Counted from the stretch's first letter, positions 6,959-17,470 are shown. The stretch: DNA of 46,860 nt from Parashewanella hymeniacidonis (GCF_016900895.1 NZ_JAFEUN010000020.1:1-46860); one strand, 5' to 3'. Numbers and translations are program-made. The notes: generated from the letters alone by a model not told the origin.

Positions 6959-8067
6959 TTCTTCGCCCTCTTTTGTTTAATAAAGCCAGCAAATTTCGCA
7001 CCTGTTGGTCTTTCCTTTCCGAGTAACAGCATCCCCATGATAAAGGCCGATAGGTGTATCCACCACATACCTAAAAACGAAGGGAATACTTCGTCTGCAA
7101 TGGCCTTTTTACCGGCAACCAGCATACCGAAATAACCTAAATACAGTAGTATCGCTGGGAACATTTTGGCAAACTTACCTTGGCGTACATTTACCCGTGA
7201 CATAGGTACAGCAATAAGCGTCATCATTAAGATGGCAATTGGGATTGCAATACGCCAGTGGAATTCAGCCGCAGCCTCAGGGCCAGGAGTACCAATCAAT
7301 TGAGCCGTTGGCATCGCATTAAGCTTCCGGCGACGGGCTTCAACTTCTTGATCCTTAATTTGCATCTGGTAACCACCAAAGTGGATAACTTGATAATCTA
7401 AAGTATCTGGTTTTAATTGATAGCGAGTTCCGCCTTCTAAGTTAAGCTGCTGCTCACCATCTTTTTCTTCAACGACTTTACCGTGTTTAGCGACAACGAT
7501 ATTGGTTTCACCACTGACGTCATCTTCATCGGGCAGCTGAGCAACAAATACATTGGATAAGTTGCCTTGTTTGTTTTTATCTTCAACAAACAATACGGCA
7601 CGGCCGTTGGGGCTTTTTTGGAATCGACCTTCAATGACGGCAGAAATACCAGCCTCGGCTTTCGCTTTTTCTCGAAGCACGTTTTGTTGCTCTTCTGCCC
7701 AAGGCGAGATGTAAAGCGAGATGGTTGCTGTAGCGACCATATTGATGAGCGCGAGAACGAGGGTGACACGAGTGACATACCATTCGCTGATACCAACGCT
7801 ATGGAAAATCACCATCTCGTTTTCGGCGTACATACGACCGTGAGCGAGCAGAATGCCTAAGAATAAACTCAATGGCACAATGAGCATAAGCAGCTCAGGC
7901 AAATTGAGGGCAACAAAATTTAATACCAGTGTGCCAGAGAAATCACCATCTGAGGCATCACCGAGAAAACGCACGAAGTTTTGGCTAACAAAAATGGTAA
8001 GAAGAACGGTTAAAACCGCTGCTTGAGCCTTAAAAACTTCTTTAACTAAATATCTAAATACAATCAC
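6955..8067 (-). CDS. lptF: LPS export permease LptF
   Basis: LptF is the partner permease of LptG. The 370-residue protein begins MIVFRYLVKEVFKAQ, matching the E. coli start (MIIIRYLVRE), so the GTG at 8067 is taken as the start. N-terminal membrane segments include LLMLIVPLSLFLGILLAHGR followed by AENEMVIFHSVGIS. A periplasmic domain (about residues 125-260) and three C-terminal membrane segments follow. The C-terminus is lysine-rich. The gene is divergent from pepA, the usual arrangement in gammaproteobacteria. Confidence 0.96.
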   Translation of the reverse strand: MIVFRYLVKEVFKAQAAVLTVLLTIFVSQNFVRFLGDASDGDFSGTLVLNFVALNLPELLMLIVPLSLFLGILLAHGRMYAENEMVIFHSVGISEWYVTRVTLVLALINMVATATISLYISPWAEEQQNVLREKAKAEAGISAVIEGRFQKSPNGRAVLFVEDKNKQGNLSNVFVAQLPDEDDVSGETNIVVAKHGKVVEEKDGEQQLNLEGGTRYQLKPDTLDYQVIHFGGYQMQIKDQEVEARRRKLNAMPTAQLIGTPGPEAAAEFHWRIAIPIAILMMTLIAVPMSRVNVRQGKFAKMFPAILLYLGYFGMLVAGKKAIADEVFPSFLGMWWIHLSAFIMGMLLLGKERPTGAKFAGFIKQKRAKK

Positions 8068-8274
8068 TGGGTATTAGACTCTATTGTTGTTGTCTTTTTT
8101 CTGGAATACGAATAAGTTTCATGTAAACTGTCTGCTTTCAGAGCTTTTATTATCTATTGATGTCATTTTTACAGAGAAATTCAATGTAAACTGTAATACT
8201 AGCCCAATAAGCGGTGCAGATTTGATATTATCTTATAAATAAAAATATTTGTCTTTAAGAATCTAGGAGTGCTC
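8068..8274. promoter_or_regulatory. Divergent lptF/pepA promoter region with an 11-bp direct repeat
   Basis: This 207-bp spacer must carry the promoters for both lptFG and pepA-holC-valS. ATGTAAACTGT occurs twice in direct orientation (8121-8131 and 8184-8194). Its complement contains TTTACA, a plausible -35 for the lptF direction. I cannot assign exact start sites. Confidence 0.45.
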
Positions 8275-9783
8275 ATGGAGTTTAGCGTAAAGAGCGGTAG
8301 TCCAGAGAAACAGCGTTCAGCATGTATTGTTGTCGGTGTTTACGAACCTCGTCGTTTATCTGGTATCGCTGAGCAACTTGATAAAATCAGTGAAGGTTAC
8401 ATCAGTAACATTCTTCGTAAGGGCGATTTAGAGGGTAAACCTGGTCAAATGCTTCTTTTGCACCATGTACCTAATGTATTGAGCGAGCGAGTTTTGCTGG
8501 TAGGTTGCGGCAAAGAGCGTGAACTTGATGAGCGCCAATATAAGCAAATCATTGCTAAGACGATCAACACCTTGAATGAAACCGGTTCAATGGAAGCAGT
8601 GTGCTTCTTATCTGAACTTCACGTTAAGGGTCGCGATATATACTGGAAAGTACGTCAAGCGGTAGAAACGACGAATGACAGTTTATACAGTTTTGATGCA
8701 CTTAAGTCGTCAAAAGGTGAAACTCGTCGTCCATTAAGAAAAATTGTATTTAATGTACCAACACGCCGTGAATTGCCTTTTGGTGAACGTGCGATTGAGC
8801 ATGGTAATGCAGTTTCTGATGGTATGCGTTTGTGTCGTGATGTGGCCAACATGCCGCCAAACATCTGTAACCCAGCTTATTTAGCGTCACAAGCACGTCA
8901 AATGGCTGAGCAATATGACAACTTAAACGTCACTACCGTTGGCGAAGAGCAAATGGCAGAGCTAGGTATGAACTCATATTTAGCCGTGGGCCGTGGCAGT
9001 GCTAACGAGTCCATCATGACGATTATGAAGTACCAAGGTGCTGCAAACGCTGATGAACAGCCAATCGTACTTGTTGGTAAAGGTCTGACGTTCGACTCAG
9101 GCGGTATCTCATTGAAACCAGGCGAAGCCATGGATGAAATGAAGTATGACATGGGTGGTGCGGCAGGTGTCATCGGCACAATGAAGACCTTGTGTGAGAT
9201 GAATCTACCCGTTAATGTGATTGGTGTTTTGGCAGGTTGTGAAAACATGCCAGGCAGTAATGCTTATCGTCCGGGTGATATTTTGACAACGATGTCAGGT
9301 CAAACAGTTGAAGTATTAAACACGGATGCTGAAGGTCGATTAGTGCTTTGTGATGCATTGACATATGTTGAGCGTTTTGACCCAGAACTTGTAATCGACA
9401 CGGCAACCTTAACAGGCGCATGTGTGATTGCATTGGGTAAACATGCTTCTGGTTTATTCTCATCGCATAATCCTCTGGCACACGAAATTTTAAATGCGGG
9501 TGATCAAAGTGGTGACCGTGCATGGCGTATGCCGTTGTGGGATGATTATCAAGAAATGCTAGAGAGTCCATTTGCAGACTTTACCAATCTAGGTGGTCGT
9601 CCTGCAGGTTCTATCACCGCAGCTTGTTTCTTGTCTCGTTTTACTAAGAAATACAACTGGGCGCATATTGATGTTGCTGGTTCTGCATGGAACAGTGGCA
9701 AGAATAAAGGTTCTACAGGTCGTCCTGTGCCTATTCTGTCACAATTCTTGTTGAATCGTTCAGGCGTCGAACAAGGCGAATAA
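8275..9783 (+). CDS. pepA: Leucyl aminopeptidase PepA
   Basis: PepA is a hexameric M17 aminopeptidase; in E. coli it is also a DNA-binding architectural factor for Xer recombination and carAB control. The start [19 protein letters not shown] matches the E. coli protein, with AGGAG 5 nt before the ATG at 8275; the in-frame GTG six bases earlier lies on the Shine-Dalgarno itself. Metal and active-site motifs are present: [18 protein letters not shown], the [11 protein letters not shown] segment and the M17 signature [10 protein letters not shown]. The length of 502 residues is typical. It is the first gene of pepA-holC-valS. Confidence 0.97.
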   Translation: MEFSVKSGSPEKQRSACIVVGVYEPRRLSGIAEQLDKISEGYISNILRKGDLEGKPGQMLLLHHVPNVLSERVLLVGCGKERELDERQYKQIIAKTINTLNETGSMEAVCFLSELHVKGRDIYWKVRQAVETTNDSLYSFDALKSSKGETRRPLRKIVFNVPTRRELPFGERAIEHGNAVSDGMRLCRDVANMPPNICNPAYLASQARQMAEQYDNLNVTTVGEEQMAELGMNSYLAVGRGSANESIMTIMKYQGAANADEQPIVLVGKGLTFDSGGISLKPGEAMDEMKYDMGGAAGVIGTMKTLCEMNLPVNVIGVLAGCENMPGSNAYRPGDILTTMSGQTVEVLNTDAEGRLVLCDALTYVERFDPELVIDTATLTGACVIALGKHASGLFSSHNPLAHEILNAGDQSGDRAWRMPLWDDYQEMLESPFADFTNLGGRPAGSITAACFLSRFTKKYNWAHIDVAGSAWNSGKNKGSTGRPVPILSQFLLNRSGVEQGE

Positions 9784-9830
9784 TGCTTCGCAGCAAGAAT
9801 AAATAGGCGAAGCATTAGCTTCGCCTTTTT
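9782..9830 (+). terminator. Terminator with a competing upstream stem, pepA-holC gap
   Basis: GGCGAAGC (9806-9813) and GCTTCGCC (9818-9825) form a strong stem with loop ATTA followed by TTTTT (9826-9830). An alternative 10-bp stem is also possible: AATGCTTCGC (9782-9791, overlapping the pepA stop) is an exact complement of GCGAAGCATT (9807-9816). The two pairings exclude each other, as in an attenuator. The site lies 20 bp before holC. Confidence 0.75.
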
Positions 9831-9850
9831 GATCAGAAGAGGGAAAAAAA

Positions 9851-10321
9851 GTGCAAGGAACTTTCTACCTATTATCTCCAAATCAAGATCAAGCAAGCCA
9901 AAGCTCAGCGCTTGTAGCTGTGCAAGAATTAGCTTGCAAGTTAGCTGAATATCATTACCGACAAAAAAGTAAAGTTTACATACATTGTGGTAGTCGAACA
10001 GCGGCTTTTGATATTGATGAGACTCTTTGGCAATTTGACCCACAATCATTCGTGCCTCATAACCTTAAAGGTGAGGGATTAGAGGGCGGTTCACCAGTTG
10101 AAATCGGCTTTGATCAAATTGGACCTAGCACAAATCGTCATCTTCTGATAAATCTTGCAGACCAAGTACCCAGTTTTGCGGTAAACTTCGGGCAAATTAT
10201 CGACTTTGTTGCCGCAGACGAAAAGCTAAAAGCGATCGCAAGAGATCGTTTTCGCCAGTATAAAGCAATGGGCGTGAAGTTAAATACTCACGACCTCGCT
10301 CAGCAACCTTTAAATATTTAG
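9851..10321 (+). CDS. holC: DNA polymerase III chi subunit
   Basis: HolC (chi) joins the clamp loader to SSB and binds psi. The protein of 156 residues is close to the family's 145-150. The family pattern is visible: FYLLSPNQ at the N-terminus, ACKLAEYHYRQKSKVYIHC, DETLWQFDPQSFVPH (conserved W and FxPH), then RHLLINLADQVP and FAVNFGQIIDFV. The GTG at 9851 follows GAGGG about 7 nt upstream. It sits between pepA and valS, the usual arrangement; valS begins 12 nt after its stop. Confidence 0.93.
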   Translation: MQGTFYLLSPNQDQASQSSALVAVQELACKLAEYHYRQKSKVYIHCGSRTAAFDIDETLWQFDPQSFVPHNLKGEGLEGGSPVEIGFDQIGPSTNRHLLINLADQVPSFAVNFGQIIDFVAADEKLKAIARDRFRQYKAMGVKLNTHDLAQQPLNI

Positions 10322-10333
10322 TGACCAAATTCC

Positions 10334-13207
10334 ATGGAAAAAACATACGATCCTCAGTCAATTGAACAATCGCTTTACCAAAACTGGGAAGAGCAAGGTT
10401 ATTTCAAGCCTCACGGTGATACTAGCCAAGGCAATTACTCTATTATGATCCCGCCACCTAATGTGACAGGTAGTCTGCACATGGGACATGCATTCCAAGA
10501 TACGATCATGGATACCCTGACTCGCTATCAGCGTATGAAAGGGAAAAATACCTTATGGCAAGTGGGTACTGACCACGCTGGTATTGCAACTCAAATGCTG
10601 GTTGAGCGTAAGCTTGAAGCTGAAGAAGGCAAATCTCGCCATGATATTGGGCGTGAAACCTTTATTGATAAAATCTGGGATTGGAAAAAGCAATCTGGCG
10701 GCACCATCACCAAACAGCTTCGTCGTTTAGGTGCATCAGTGGATTGGGATCGTGAACGTTTCACTATGGATGAGGGGTTATCAAAAGCGGTTCAAGAAGT
10801 ATTCGTAAGATTATACGAAGATGACTTAATTTATCGTGGTAAGCGCCTAGTCAACTGGGATCCAAAACTGCACACGGCAATTTCAGACCTTGAAGTTGAG
10901 AACAAAGAAAAGCAAGGTTCAATGTGGCATCTTCGCTATCCATTAGCGGACGGTGAGCTAACTGCAGACGGTAAAGATTATCTAGAGGTTGCAACCACTC
11001 GTCCAGAAACGATGTTGGGTGACAGTGCCGTTGCGGTTCATCCTGATGATGAGCGTTATCAAAATCTAGTTGGTAAATTCATTCTTCTACCAATTGTAAA
11101 CCGTCGTATTCCAATCGTTGCCGATGATTATGTTGATATCGAGTTTGGTACAGGTTGTGTGAAAATCACGCCAGCTCATGATTTTAACGATTATGAAGTT
11201 GGTAAACGTCATCAAATGCCAATGTTCAACATCTTGACCATGGATGCGGCGATTCGTGAAACGGCAGAAGTCGTAAACACAGACGGCACAATCAATAACG
11301 AGATTGATGGTAGCTTGCCTGAACGATATGCAGGCATGGAACGTTTTACTGCCCGTAAAGCTGTGGTTGCTGAATTTGAAACATTAGGTTTACTTGAAAA
11401 AATTGAGCCGCATGGTTTGAAAGTACCTTATGGCGACCGTTCTGGCGTAGTCATTGAGCCTCTATTGACTGACCAATGGTATGTTGCTGTAGCGCCTATG
11501 GCAAAAACGGCAATTGAAGCGGTTGAAAATGGCGATATCAAATTTGTACCTCAACAGTATGAGAACATGTACTTTTCTTGGATGCGTGACATTCAAGATT
11601 GGTGTATCTCACGTCAGTTGTGGTGGGGACACCGTATTCCAGCTTGGTATGACGAGTCAGGTAAAGTTTACGTTGGTCGCAATGAAGCCGAAGCTCGTAA
11701 AAATAACAACCTAGATGATTCGGTAGTACTTCGCCAAGATGATGATGTATTAGATACGTGGTTCAGCTCTGCATTGTGGACGTTCTCAACCTTAGGTTGG
11801 CCTGATAATTTAGAAGATCTAAAAACCTTCCACCCAACGGACGTGTTGGTTACTGGTTTTGATATCATCTTCTTCTGGGTAGCGCGCATGATCATGATGA
11901 CCATGCACTTCATCAAAGATGAAGACGGCAAACCTCAAGTACCGTTCAAAACCGTTTATGTGACGGGGCTTATTCGTGATGAAGCCGGCAATAAGATGTC
12001 TAAGTCGAAAGGTAACGTACTTGATCCGCTGGATATGATTGACGGTATCGATCTTGAGTCATTAGTGACGAAGCGTACAGGTAACATGATGCAGCCAAAA
12101 CTGGCAGCAAAGATTGAGAAGAGTACACGTAAAGAATTCGCAGAAGGTATTGAAGCTCACGGTACTGATGCACTACGTTTCACTTTAGCTGCAATGGCAT
12201 CGACAGGTCGTGATATCAACTGGGATATGAAACGCCTTGATGGTTACCGCAGTTTCTGCAACAAGATTTGGAATGCTTCACGTTATGTATTGATGAATAC
12301 AGAAGGTGAAGATTGTGGTTTTGACTCTTTGCCAAACGAACAGAGTGAGATGGAATTCTCATTAGCTGACCGTTGGATCATGAGCTTGTTTAACAATACC
12401 GTTAAAACGTTTGATGAGCATATTGCTGCTTATCGCTTCGACTTAGCTGCAAACACAGTTTATGAATTCACATGGAATCAATTCTGTGACTGGTATTTAG
12501 AATTAACTAAGCCAGTATTGCAAAATGGCAGTGATGCTGAAAAGCGTGGAACACGTCATACGTTATTAACCGTACTTGAAGCCATGCAGCGCTTGATTCA
12601 CCCAATGATGCCGTATATCACTGAGACGATTTGGCAACGTGTGAAGCCATTAGTTAAAGTGGAAGGCGACACTATCATGCAGGCAGCATTCCCTGAATTT
12701 GATGCATCGAAAGTCGACGAACAGGCGATGGCAGATATTGAGTGGGTTAAGCAAGTGATTGTTGCAGTACGTAATATTCGTGCTGAACTTAACATTGCTC
12801 CGTCTAAGCCATTAAGTTCGATGCTTAAAAACGTGTCTGAGCAAGACAAAGCACGTTTAGAAGCAAACCAAGCATTCTTTGCTACATTGGCAAAACTTGA
12901 ATCAATGACTGTGCTAGCAGATGATGCACAGGCACCAATGTCAACAACTGCTTTGATCGGTGAAATGGAACTATTGATCCCAATGGCAGGTTTAGTCGAT
13001 GTCGCCGCTGAAACCGCACGTATTAATAAGCAACTTGAAAAACTAGAAAAAGAAGTTGGACGCATTAAAGGCAAGCTTTCTAACGAAGGTTTTGTTGCTA
13101 AAGCACCAGCTGCGGTTATCGATAAAGAGAAAGCGAAATTGGCTGATCTTGAACGTGATATGGATAAGCTAAACGATACGAAAGCTGAATTTGCGAAACT
13201 GGCTTAA
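10334..13207 (+). CDS. valS: Valyl-tRNA synthetase
   Basis: ValRS is a class I aminoacyl-tRNA synthetase charging tRNA-Val, with a CP1 editing domain that hydrolyses mischarged Thr-tRNA. The protein has 957 residues, as expected. The HIGH-box equivalent HMGH is at residues 49-52 within [13 protein letters not shown], and KMSKS is at residues 554-558. The editing domain contains [17 protein letters not shown]. An anticodon-binding domain and a C-terminal coiled coil (about residues 890-957, rich in K, E and L) complete it. It is the last gene of its operon. Confidence 0.98.
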   Translation: MEKTYDPQSIEQSLYQNWEEQGYFKPHGDTSQGNYSIMIPPPNVTGSLHMGHAFQDTIMDTLTRYQRMKGKNTLWQVGTDHAGIATQMLVERKLEAEEGKSRHDIGRETFIDKIWDWKKQSGGTITKQLRRLGASVDWDRERFTMDEGLSKAVQEVFVRLYEDDLIYRGKRLVNWDPKLHTAISDLEVENKEKQGSMWHLRYPLADGELTADGKDYLEVATTRPETMLGDSAVAVHPDDERYQNLVGKFILLPIVNRRIPIVADDYVDIEFGTGCVKITPAHDFNDYEVGKRHQMPMFNILTMDAAIRETAEVVNTDGTINNEIDGSLPERYAGMERFTARKAVVAEFETLGLLEKIEPHGLKVPYGDRSGVVIEPLLTDQWYVAVAPMAKTAIEAVENGDIKFVPQQYENMYFSWMRDIQDWCISRQLWWGHRIPAWYDESGKVYVGRNEAEARKNNNLDDSVVLRQDDDVLDTWFSSALWTFSTLGWPDNLEDLKTFHPTDVLVTGFDIIFFWVARMIMMTMHFIKDEDGKPQVPFKTVYVTGLIRDEAGNKMSKSKGNVLDPLDMIDGIDLESLVTKRTGNMMQPKLAAKIEKSTRKEFAEGIEAHGTDALRFTLAAMASTGRDINWDMKRLDGYRSFCNKIWNASRYVLMNTEGEDCGFDSLPNEQSEMEFSLADRWIMSLFNNTVKTFDEHIAAYRFDLAANTVYEFTWNQFCDWYLELTKPVLQNGSDAEKRGTRHTLLTVLEAMQRLIHPMMPYITETIWQRVKPLVKVEGDTIMQAAFPEFDASKVDEQAMADIEWVKQVIVAVRNIRAELNIAPSKPLSSMLKNVSEQDKARLEANQAFFATLAKLESMTVLADDAQAPMSTTALIGEMELLIPMAGLVDVAAETARINKQLEKLEKEVGRIKGKLSNEGFVAKAPAAVIDKEKAKLADLERDMDKLNDTKAEFAKLA

Positions 13208-13241
13208 ATAGGTTTAAAAGCAATCTTGTCTCTAACTAGAT

Positions 13242-13270
13242 ACAAAGGCGATCAGATCGATCGCCTTTGT
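13242..13270 (+). terminator. Terminator-like hairpin after valS
   Basis: ACAAAGGCGATC (13242-13253) pairs exactly with GATCGCCTTTGT (13259-13270) over a 5-nt loop, 34 nt after the valS stop. The following CTTGTT is only a weak T tract. Confidence 0.65.
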
Positions 13271-13378
13271 CTTGTTCGAAAATAAACACAAAGTCAGTTT
13301 CTTCTGCGCTACATCATTGTTTTTTATTTTGATGTTTTGTAATTTATCTAGCCTTCTGCACTTACAGTAATAACTTCA

Positions 13379-14263
13379 ATGATAGATTTCACATCAATGC
13401 TTCAAATCTTTTTACCGCTTGCTTTGGCATTGATGATGTTCGTGCTCGGGATGAATGTAAAAGTCGAAGATTTTAAGAGCGTACAACAACAGCCAAAAGC
13501 ATTCTTTTTGGGAGTAACTCTTCAACTTTTATTACTGCCTGCTTTAGCATGGTTTGTAATACTCGTTGCCAATCTGTTCATTGAAGTTCCATTATTGATT
13601 AGTATTGGACTAATCTTACTGGCAGCTTGTCCTGGTGGAGCAACATCAAATGTTATCAGCCAACTGTCGGGTGGAAATAGCGCTTTGTCCTTATCCATGA
13701 CGGCTTTTGTGAGCATGGTGCTTCCGTTTATCTTACCGAGTTTATTCATTTTTCAAGCATCATTGCTTGGATCTCAAGTTGATAGATTCTCAATTCCAAT
13801 TTTACCAACAACAGTAAAACTGCTGCTGGTGACAGTAATCCCTGTATTTCTGGGAATGACAACACAATATATTTCAAGCGAGTTTTGTGAACGCTATAAA
13901 AACAGTGCAGAAGCTATTTCATCTTGGTTATTCGTTGTGATTGTTTGCCTACTTATTAGCAATAATTTCACAAAGTTGATCGAAGTGGGCGTGTTAATGG
14001 CTGTTCTTTGTTTGAGTTTATGTGTGCTCGCAATAGCAGTTACATTTTATATTTCAAAAAAGGCTAATTTAGATAGAAGAGAAACTAAAACATTACAAAT
14101 TGAAGTTGGGATTCAAAACGCTGCAATGGGAATATTTATCGCCAATGACCTTCTAAACTGGTCCGAGTTGGCCTTGATATCATTGTGTTATGGGGTTTTG
14201 ATGAATATACCTGCTTTTTATTTTGTTTTTCGCTATAAAAAAATCAAAGCCAACTTAAATTAA
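13379..14263 (+). CDS. BASS-family (bile acid:Na+ symporter-like) transporter
   Basis: The 294-residue, very hydrophobic protein has about nine predicted membrane segments. It carries the BASS hallmarks MFVLGMNVKVEDFK near the N-terminus, LLAACPGGATSNVISQLSGGNSALS (the Na+-binding crossover region) and, towards the C-terminus, EVGIQNAAMGIFIA. Bacterial members transport bile acids, pantoate, pyruvate or other carboxylates with sodium; the substrate here is unknown. It stands alone, between terminators. No strong Shine-Dalgarno precedes the ATG. Confidence 0.88.
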   Translation: MIDFTSMLQIFLPLALALMMFVLGMNVKVEDFKSVQQQPKAFFLGVTLQLLLLPALAWFVILVANLFIEVPLLISIGLILLAACPGGATSNVISQLSGGNSALSLSMTAFVSMVLPFILPSLFIFQASLLGSQVDRFSIPILPTTVKLLLVTVIPVFLGMTTQYISSEFCERYKNSAEAISSWLFVVIVCLLISNNFTKLIEVGVLMAVLCLSLCVLAIAVTFYISKKANLDRRETKTLQIEVGIQNAAMGIFIANDLLNWSELALISLCYGVLMNIPAFYFVFRYKKIKANLN

Positions 14264-14305
14264 AGTAAAAAATCTAAATTTTTGATATTCATTAAAAATA
14301 TATGA

Positions 14306-14331
14306 GAAACGTAAATTATAATTTATGTTTC
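14306..14331. promoter_or_regulatory. 26-bp AT-rich palindrome after the BASS gene
   Basis: The two halves GAAACGTAAATTA and TAATTTATGTTTC are complementary except for one mismatch pair. It lies 42 nt past the BASS stop and 130 nt upstream of the effector-like gene. It is followed by TTTAC, so it may be a weak AU-rich terminator or an operator for the next gene. Confidence 0.4.
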
Positions 14332-14461
14332 TTTACACTTCTTTGCAATTGACATACAGTCGAAATTCTATTCGTTTATTCATAGTGTTGAATAAGGCTC
14401 AAATTTACATAGCTGAGTTGTTCATGGGGGATTATTTAGCTTTGAGATTTGGTATAACTTT

Positions 14462-15787
14462 ATGTCTGTAGCACCTTTATCTGCTGAAATCATTGGAGCC
14501 CAAAAAGATAACTTTTCGGCTTGGGGAGATTTTCGTGGTGATGCTGTTCGTATGAAAAGTTTGAGATCCGAACGTAGCACTCAGTCGCTAACAACCAAAT
14601 TAAAGCAGAGCTTAATCAATTTTTTCAATTACATTCAGTATAAATTTCATCCTTCTGATGTAAACAGCTGCAGATACGCCGTAGGTAAACTCGTTACAGC
14701 AAGAACGAATCAAGAGTTTGGACATCAACTAGCAAACTTGAGCTGGTCTCTGAGAAGTTTGCCATCCTTACAATTGATAGTAGAAGGAGAAACTATAACC
14801 GCTGGAGAAGCAGTAGACACTGACAGGTTTTTTAAATGTCTGTTAAAGGAAAAGACGGTTACGATAAAGTATGGCAATGATTCTGCAATTTTTGAAAGTC
14901 CAGAAATTACAAATGGAAGTGTGTTTTTTGAAAGTTATAATCAACAAATATCGGCCTTAAAGAGAGCAGAAGATCAAAAGCTGTTATTAAATCGCAAATA
15001 TAGCAAACCTTTACATCCTGAAGTATTAAAAGATTCGAGACCCGATTGCTATCGAAAACTGGAGAATCGTTTAGTTAGGGAACATGCCCCTAGTAAAGAA
15101 GATCACATACAAACGAGTGAAGAATTCTCAGAATATGACGAAATTGATGCATCAGAATTGGCTGAGTATGAAGCAAGTAGAACTGCCGACACAGGAGGGC
15201 AATCAATAACTGATCATTCCTGTGATGAAGGTTATGACTCCGTATCTTCCAATTTATCATCTGAGAATAGTTTATCATCGGAAGCTCTAAGTGAAATGAA
15301 TTGCAGTGTACCTGCTGAACAGCATCAGCCTACACCTTCCAGTTTCTCATCTGAGAAGAGCATTTCATTGAAAGAGGCCGAGGAAAAAAGTTGGAGTGTG
15401 AAAAGTGCTGGTTATTGCTCAGGTCATTGTTCTGAGTTACATAGAACTCATGTGAGTGATTACTTTCAATTAGATGCGAAAGCCCAGAACGAAAATTGTA
15501 AAGCATCTGAAACATCTTCAGATTCACCCCATAAGTTAAGAGCTGATGTTGTAAATGTTCGTAAAGAGCCTCTTTCACGAACATTTGGTTTTGAGTCTGT
15601 ACCTTTTAGTTCTCAAGAGAAATTTGCAATACACGTAAATAAGGAGTTTAAACAAGCTGTGCAAAATAAGGCAGAGATCAAGGCTGGAGAATTGCCAGCT
15701 CCTCCGTTAGTACCGTTGCCAGCACCTCCAATACACCCGAGAGATCTATCTAGATTTAAAAATAGTCAAAAACTAATGACTAAATAG
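14462..15787 (+). CDS. Serine-rich, effector-like protein of unknown function
   Basis: I do not recognise this 441-residue soluble protein. It has no cleavable signal peptide. Residues 1-35 are rich in Ser, Ala and polar residues, as in many type III effectors. Residues 40-170 look like a folded domain (YAVGKLVTARTNQEFGHQLA, then SLQLIVEGETITAGEA). Residues 210-310 are a low-complexity acidic/Ser stretch with repeats such as SSNLSSENSLSSEAL. The C-terminal 35 residues contain a proline-rich run PAPPLVPLPAPPIHP (412-426), resembling eukaryotic SH3/EVH1-type ligands. The gene is isolated, has a poor Shine-Dalgarno, and is AT-richer than the genes around it, all consistent with horizontal acquisition. 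A secreted host-interaction protein is a hypothesis only; no secretion system is in the window. Confidence 0.75.
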   Translation: MSVAPLSAEIIGAQKDNFSAWGDFRGDAVRMKSLRSERSTQSLTTKLKQSLINFFNYIQYKFHPSDVNSCRYAVGKLVTARTNQEFGHQLANLSWSLRSLPSLQLIVEGETITAGEAVDTDRFFKCLLKEKTVTIKYGNDSAIFESPEITNGSVFFESYNQQISALKRAEDQKLLLNRKYSKPLHPEVLKDSRPDCYRKLENRLVREHAPSKEDHIQTSEEFSEYDEIDASELAEYEASRTADTGGQSITDHSCDEGYDSVSSNLSSENSLSSEALSEMNCSVPAEQHQPTPSSFSSEKSISLKEAEEKSWSVKSAGYCSGHCSELHRTHVSDYFQLDAKAQNENCKASETSSDSPHKLRADVVNVRKEPLSRTFGFESVPFSSQEKFAIHVNKEFKQAVQNKAEIKAGELPAPPLVPLPAPPIHPRDLSRFKNSQKLMTK

Positions 15788-15980
15788 ATTTTTAAGTTTG
15801 TGAGTCATTACATATAAATCTTTCCCTTCATCGTCCTCTGCTAGCCTTTTTCCCTAATTTCTGTAAAGTATCCGCTTTATGTATACAATTGCTGCAAATT
15901 TGTTAAATGTGTTGTGAGACTGTTTGGTTTCATTCATTGGTAAGGCAAAAGTAAATAACGATAAAAATAAGGAGCGGGAT

Positions 15981-17470
15981 ATGAGCAATAATGGCTCAGT
16001 TTCGGGTAACGATTTAACTGAAGTTAAACAGTTAGGCATGTGGGCTTCAATCGTCAGTTTAAGCTACGTATTCTGGCTTGTGGGTGGTATGGAGCTGGTT
16101 GAGCGTGTTGCTTATTATGGGGTAAAAGCCAGTGCTGGTCTTTATGCGAAATCTCCAGTTTCTGAAGGTGGATTAGGCATTAACTTAAGAGAGTACAGTG
16201 ATATTCTTCTTATCTGGGCATTAATGCAGACTTTTGTTCCAGTCTTAACTGGTGGTATTTCTGATCGAGTTGGCTACAAAGAAACCATTTTTGCTTCAAC
16301 CATAATCAAAATTTCTGGTTATATGGTCATGGCGTTTTTCCCAACTTATTGGGGATTCTTTTTTGGTGCCATGTTGCTTGCGACTGGTACAGGTATATTT
16401 AAACCGGGTATTCAAGGTACATTAGTTTTATCGACCAATCGTAATAATACGTCCATGGCATGGGGTATCTTTTACCAAATTGTTAATATTGGTGGTTTTA
16501 TTGGGCCATTAGTCGCGGTTCATATGCGTCAATTAGCATGGGAAAATGTGTTTTTTGCTTGTGCTGCTATTATCTCACTTAACTTCATTTTATTGCTGAC
16601 TTATAAAGAGCCAGGTAAAGAAGAACGCTTAGCTCGTATGGACAAAGTTCGTAGTGGTGAGGTTAAGCAAAAAGTGCTTTGGAAAGAGGCATTACATGAA
16701 CTTAAAAAGCCGATTGTAATTTACTATATGTTAGTGTTCTCAGGTTTTTGGTTCTTGTTCAATGCATTATTTGATGTCTTACCGATCCACATCTCAGAGT
16801 GGGTAGACACTAGCGTTATCGTTACCAGTTTATTTGGTGAAGGCGGAACCTCAAGTAGCTTCTGGCAAACCGTGCTAGGAATGGACTTTGCTGGAACTAA
16901 AATCATGCCAGAAGGTATGATTAATATTAATGCTGCGTTGATCATGACATGTTGGCAGGATGTCTGTTAAGTATTGCGGCGTTCCTTGTTATTGGCTATA
17001 CCAATGCTGCTTGGATGATGGCAATTGCGATAGCTATGTTTTCTATCGGTGAGATGATGATCAGCCCGAAGAAAAACGAGTTTATGGGTAATATTGCTCC
17101 CAAAGGCAAAAAGGCGATGTACTTAGGTTTCGTAATGCTTCCACAAGGTATTGGGTGGAGTTTAGAAAGTCGTTACGCTCCTAGATTGTATGAAGCATTT
17201 GCGTCAAAAGAAGTGTTTTCACGTGAACTATTGCTGGAAAGAGGCATGTCAGCCTCTCAGGTCGATGCGATTCCTGAAGGCGAAGCATTTACCACAGCAG
17301 TACAATTTACCGGTGAAACAGCTCAGTACCTGACACAATATTTATACCAAATTCACAATATTGGAGCTGCGTGGTACATCATTGCTGCCATTGGTTCAAT
17401 TTCTGCCGTAGGTATTTATATTTATGGCAAATGGCTAATGAACATGCAGCGAGCACAGCAAGCATCTTAG
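15981..17470 (+). pseudogene. POT/PTR-type MFS peptide transporter, disrupted
   Basis: Two overlapping frames together encode a proton-dependent oligopeptide transporter-like MFS protein. The first (15981-16970) gives MSNNGSVSG... with AAGGAG 6 nt upstream, membrane segments, the MFS loop GGISDRVGYKE and GTGIFKPGIQGTLVLS. It ends abruptly after NAALIMT with a few non-family residues and a stop. The second frame (from about 16950) resumes at LAGCLLSIAAFLVIGYTNAAW and runs through GEMMISPKKNEFMGNIAP to the normal C-terminus at 17470. Family members have an extra membrane-segment stretch between these two points, so a small deletion plus frameshift near 16945 is more likely than a single-base error. 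Two separate polypeptides are unlikely to function. Confidence 0.8.

Noticed and set aside
9212-10049. Minus-strand frames across pepA and holC
   Set aside because: Antisense shadows of two well-recognised genes.
12598-13074. 158-codon minus-strand frame opposite valS
   Set aside because: Antisense of the conserved ValRS C-terminal region; composition is that of a reverse-complement shadow.
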